A DNA stretch of 6,235 nucleotides from CAYLXC01 sp964387865 (GTDB taxonomy: Bacteria; Patescibacteriota; Microgenomatia; Daviesbacterales; UBA10151), in contig CAYLXC010000035.1 in assembly GCA_964387865.1 (NCBI GenBank), positions 1-6,235 of the forward strand. Reading direction: 5' to 3'. A program made the translations under genes and the position numbers. Each line of letters begins with the position of its first letter. Positions within the stretch are counted from its first letter, which is position 1. Under the pieces are notes generated by a model. That model worked only from the letters and a program-made list of their open reading frames with translations, ran no database searches and was not told the origin of the DNA. Below are positions 5,871-6,235 of this stretch, one piece after another.

Positions 5871-5912
5871 AGATTCACCTCGTAAATTAAAAAAAAGGAG
5901 GTGAATTTTTTT
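5871..5912 (+). promoter_or_regulatory. Hairpin that sequesters the RRM ribosome binding site, ending in a T-run over the start codon
   Basis: AGATTCACCTC (5871-5881) pairs with GAGGTGAATTT (5898-5908): 11 bp including one G-U pair, with a 16-nt A-rich loop. The 3' arm contains most of the Shine-Dalgarno sequence, so folding should block ribosome entry. Seven Ts (5906-5912) run from the stem into the TTG start codon, so the same structure resembles an intrinsic terminator. It could act as a translational switch, for example a thermosensor or an autoregulatory site, or as an attenuator. The pairing is seen directly; the function is inferred. Confidence 0.6.
5895..5904 (+). promoter_or_regulatory. 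Near-ideal ribosome binding site of the RRM gene
   Basis: AAGGAGGTGA is fully complementary to the usual 16S rRNA 3' end and lies 6 nt before the TTG at 5911, which decides this non-ATG start. It is the only clear ribosome binding site in the window. Confidence 0.85.
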
Positions 5913-6171
5913 GAATAACAAAAAATTATTCGTAGGTTCTTTACCTTGGGCTGTTGATGACGCCCGTTTGGCTGAGATTTTTTCTCAAGCAGGAACGGTT
6001 GTTTCAGCACAAGTTGTAAAGGATCGCGATACAGGCAGATCAAGAGGCTTTGGATTTGTTGAAATGTCAACAGAAGAAGAAGCTCAAAATGCTGTAAATA
6101 ATCTTAACGGATCAGATGTTGAAGGTCGCAAGATCGTTGTAAACATCGCAAGACCAAGAGAAGAAAGATAA
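5911..6171 (+). CDS. Small single-RRM RNA-binding protein
   Basis: An 86-residue cytoplasmic protein made of one RNA recognition motif and little else. RNP2 is LFVGSL (residues 6-11) and RNP1 is RGFGFVEM (45-52), with the RNA-stacking aromatics F7, F47 and F49 in place. The fold order (strand-helix-strand-strand-helix-strand) is complete, ending at NIARPREER. It lacks the glycine-rich tail of many cyanobacterial Rbp proteins, where such genes are often cold-inducible; that comparison is background, not proof for this gene. It probably binds single-stranded RNA, perhaps as an abundant mRNA or rRNA chaperone. The start is TTG at 5911, chosen because of the strong ribosome binding site 6 nt upstream and because the RRM begins at once. 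Strong Shine-Dalgarno pairing but a hairpin over it suggests high output under conditional control, possibly by the protein itself. Confidence 0.93.
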   Translation: MNNKKLFVGSLPWAVDDARLAEIFSQAGTVVSAQVVKDRDTGRSRGFGFVEMSTEEEAQNAVNNLNGSDVEGRKIVVNIARPREER

Positions 6172-6235
6172 ATTAATTTTCCAGCGTATAGCGAAGGAAT
6201 ATTTCATCTTCAATAGGCTTTATTGATAGGAGCTT
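6172..6235 (+). other. Region after the RRM gene, with a small AT-rich hairpin
   Basis: TCAATA (6210-6215) and TATTGA (6221-6226) form a 6-bp stem with a 5-nt loop. No T-run follows before the edge, so it is not a clear terminator. The final bases include TAGGAG, which could be a ribosome binding site for a gene beyond the window. No coding sequence can be supported here. Confidence 0.25.

Overview
The window is an AT-rich bacterial chromosome fragment with six protein genes packed with little spacing and no RNA genes, insertion sequences or CRISPR array. Several features suggest a member of the Candidate Phyla Radiation (Patescibacteria), possibly the Microgenomates side: small genes, a divergent S41 protease-like protein, a GT-C type membrane protein, a short single-RRM protein, and start codons that sit directly behind -10 boxes with no Shine-Dalgarno site. 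This placement is an inference from gene style; there is no rRNA or other marker gene in the window.

Layout: (1) positions 1-1250, minus strand, a membrane-anchored S41 peptidase-like protein, cut by the left edge, with a degenerate J-like domain where a PDZ domain would normally be; (2) 1275-2189, plus strand, a DUF475/TerC-like membrane protein, divergent from gene 1 and separated by 24 bp that hold two overlapping -10 boxes; (3) 2193-3893, minus strand, a large multi-spanning GT-C glycosyltransferase-like protein, tail to tail with gene 2; (4) 3906-4565, minus strand, a rhomboid intramembrane protease just upstream of gene 3; (5) 4665-5720, plus strand, a Fic AMPylase-type protein with an N-terminal self-inhibition motif and a C-terminal winged helix; (6) 5911-6171, plus strand, an 86-residue RRM RNA-binding protein with a TTG start and a near-ideal ribosome binding site. 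Four membrane-associated genes (1-4) form one half; the Fic/RRM pair, with unusual regulatory DNA, forms the other.

The control signals are the most notable part. Four genes (DUF475, GT-C, rhomboid, Fic) have a -10 hexamer exactly 6 nt before the ATG and no ribosome binding site, which predicts leaderless mRNAs. The RRM gene is the opposite: its very strong ribosome binding site is buried in an 11-bp hairpin that ends in a T-run overlapping the TTG start codon. The 11-nt anti-Shine-Dalgarno arm of that hairpin occurs a second time, exactly 80 nt upstream. The Fic gene is flanked on both sides by a 33-bp element made of three TTGCGC units at 11-12 bp spacing (28 of 33 positions identical), extended upstream into a helically phased array next to the Fic -10 box. 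A plausible but untested model is that the winged helix of the Fic protein, or another regulator, binds these arrays and controls fic, the divergent rhomboid gene and perhaps the RRM gene.
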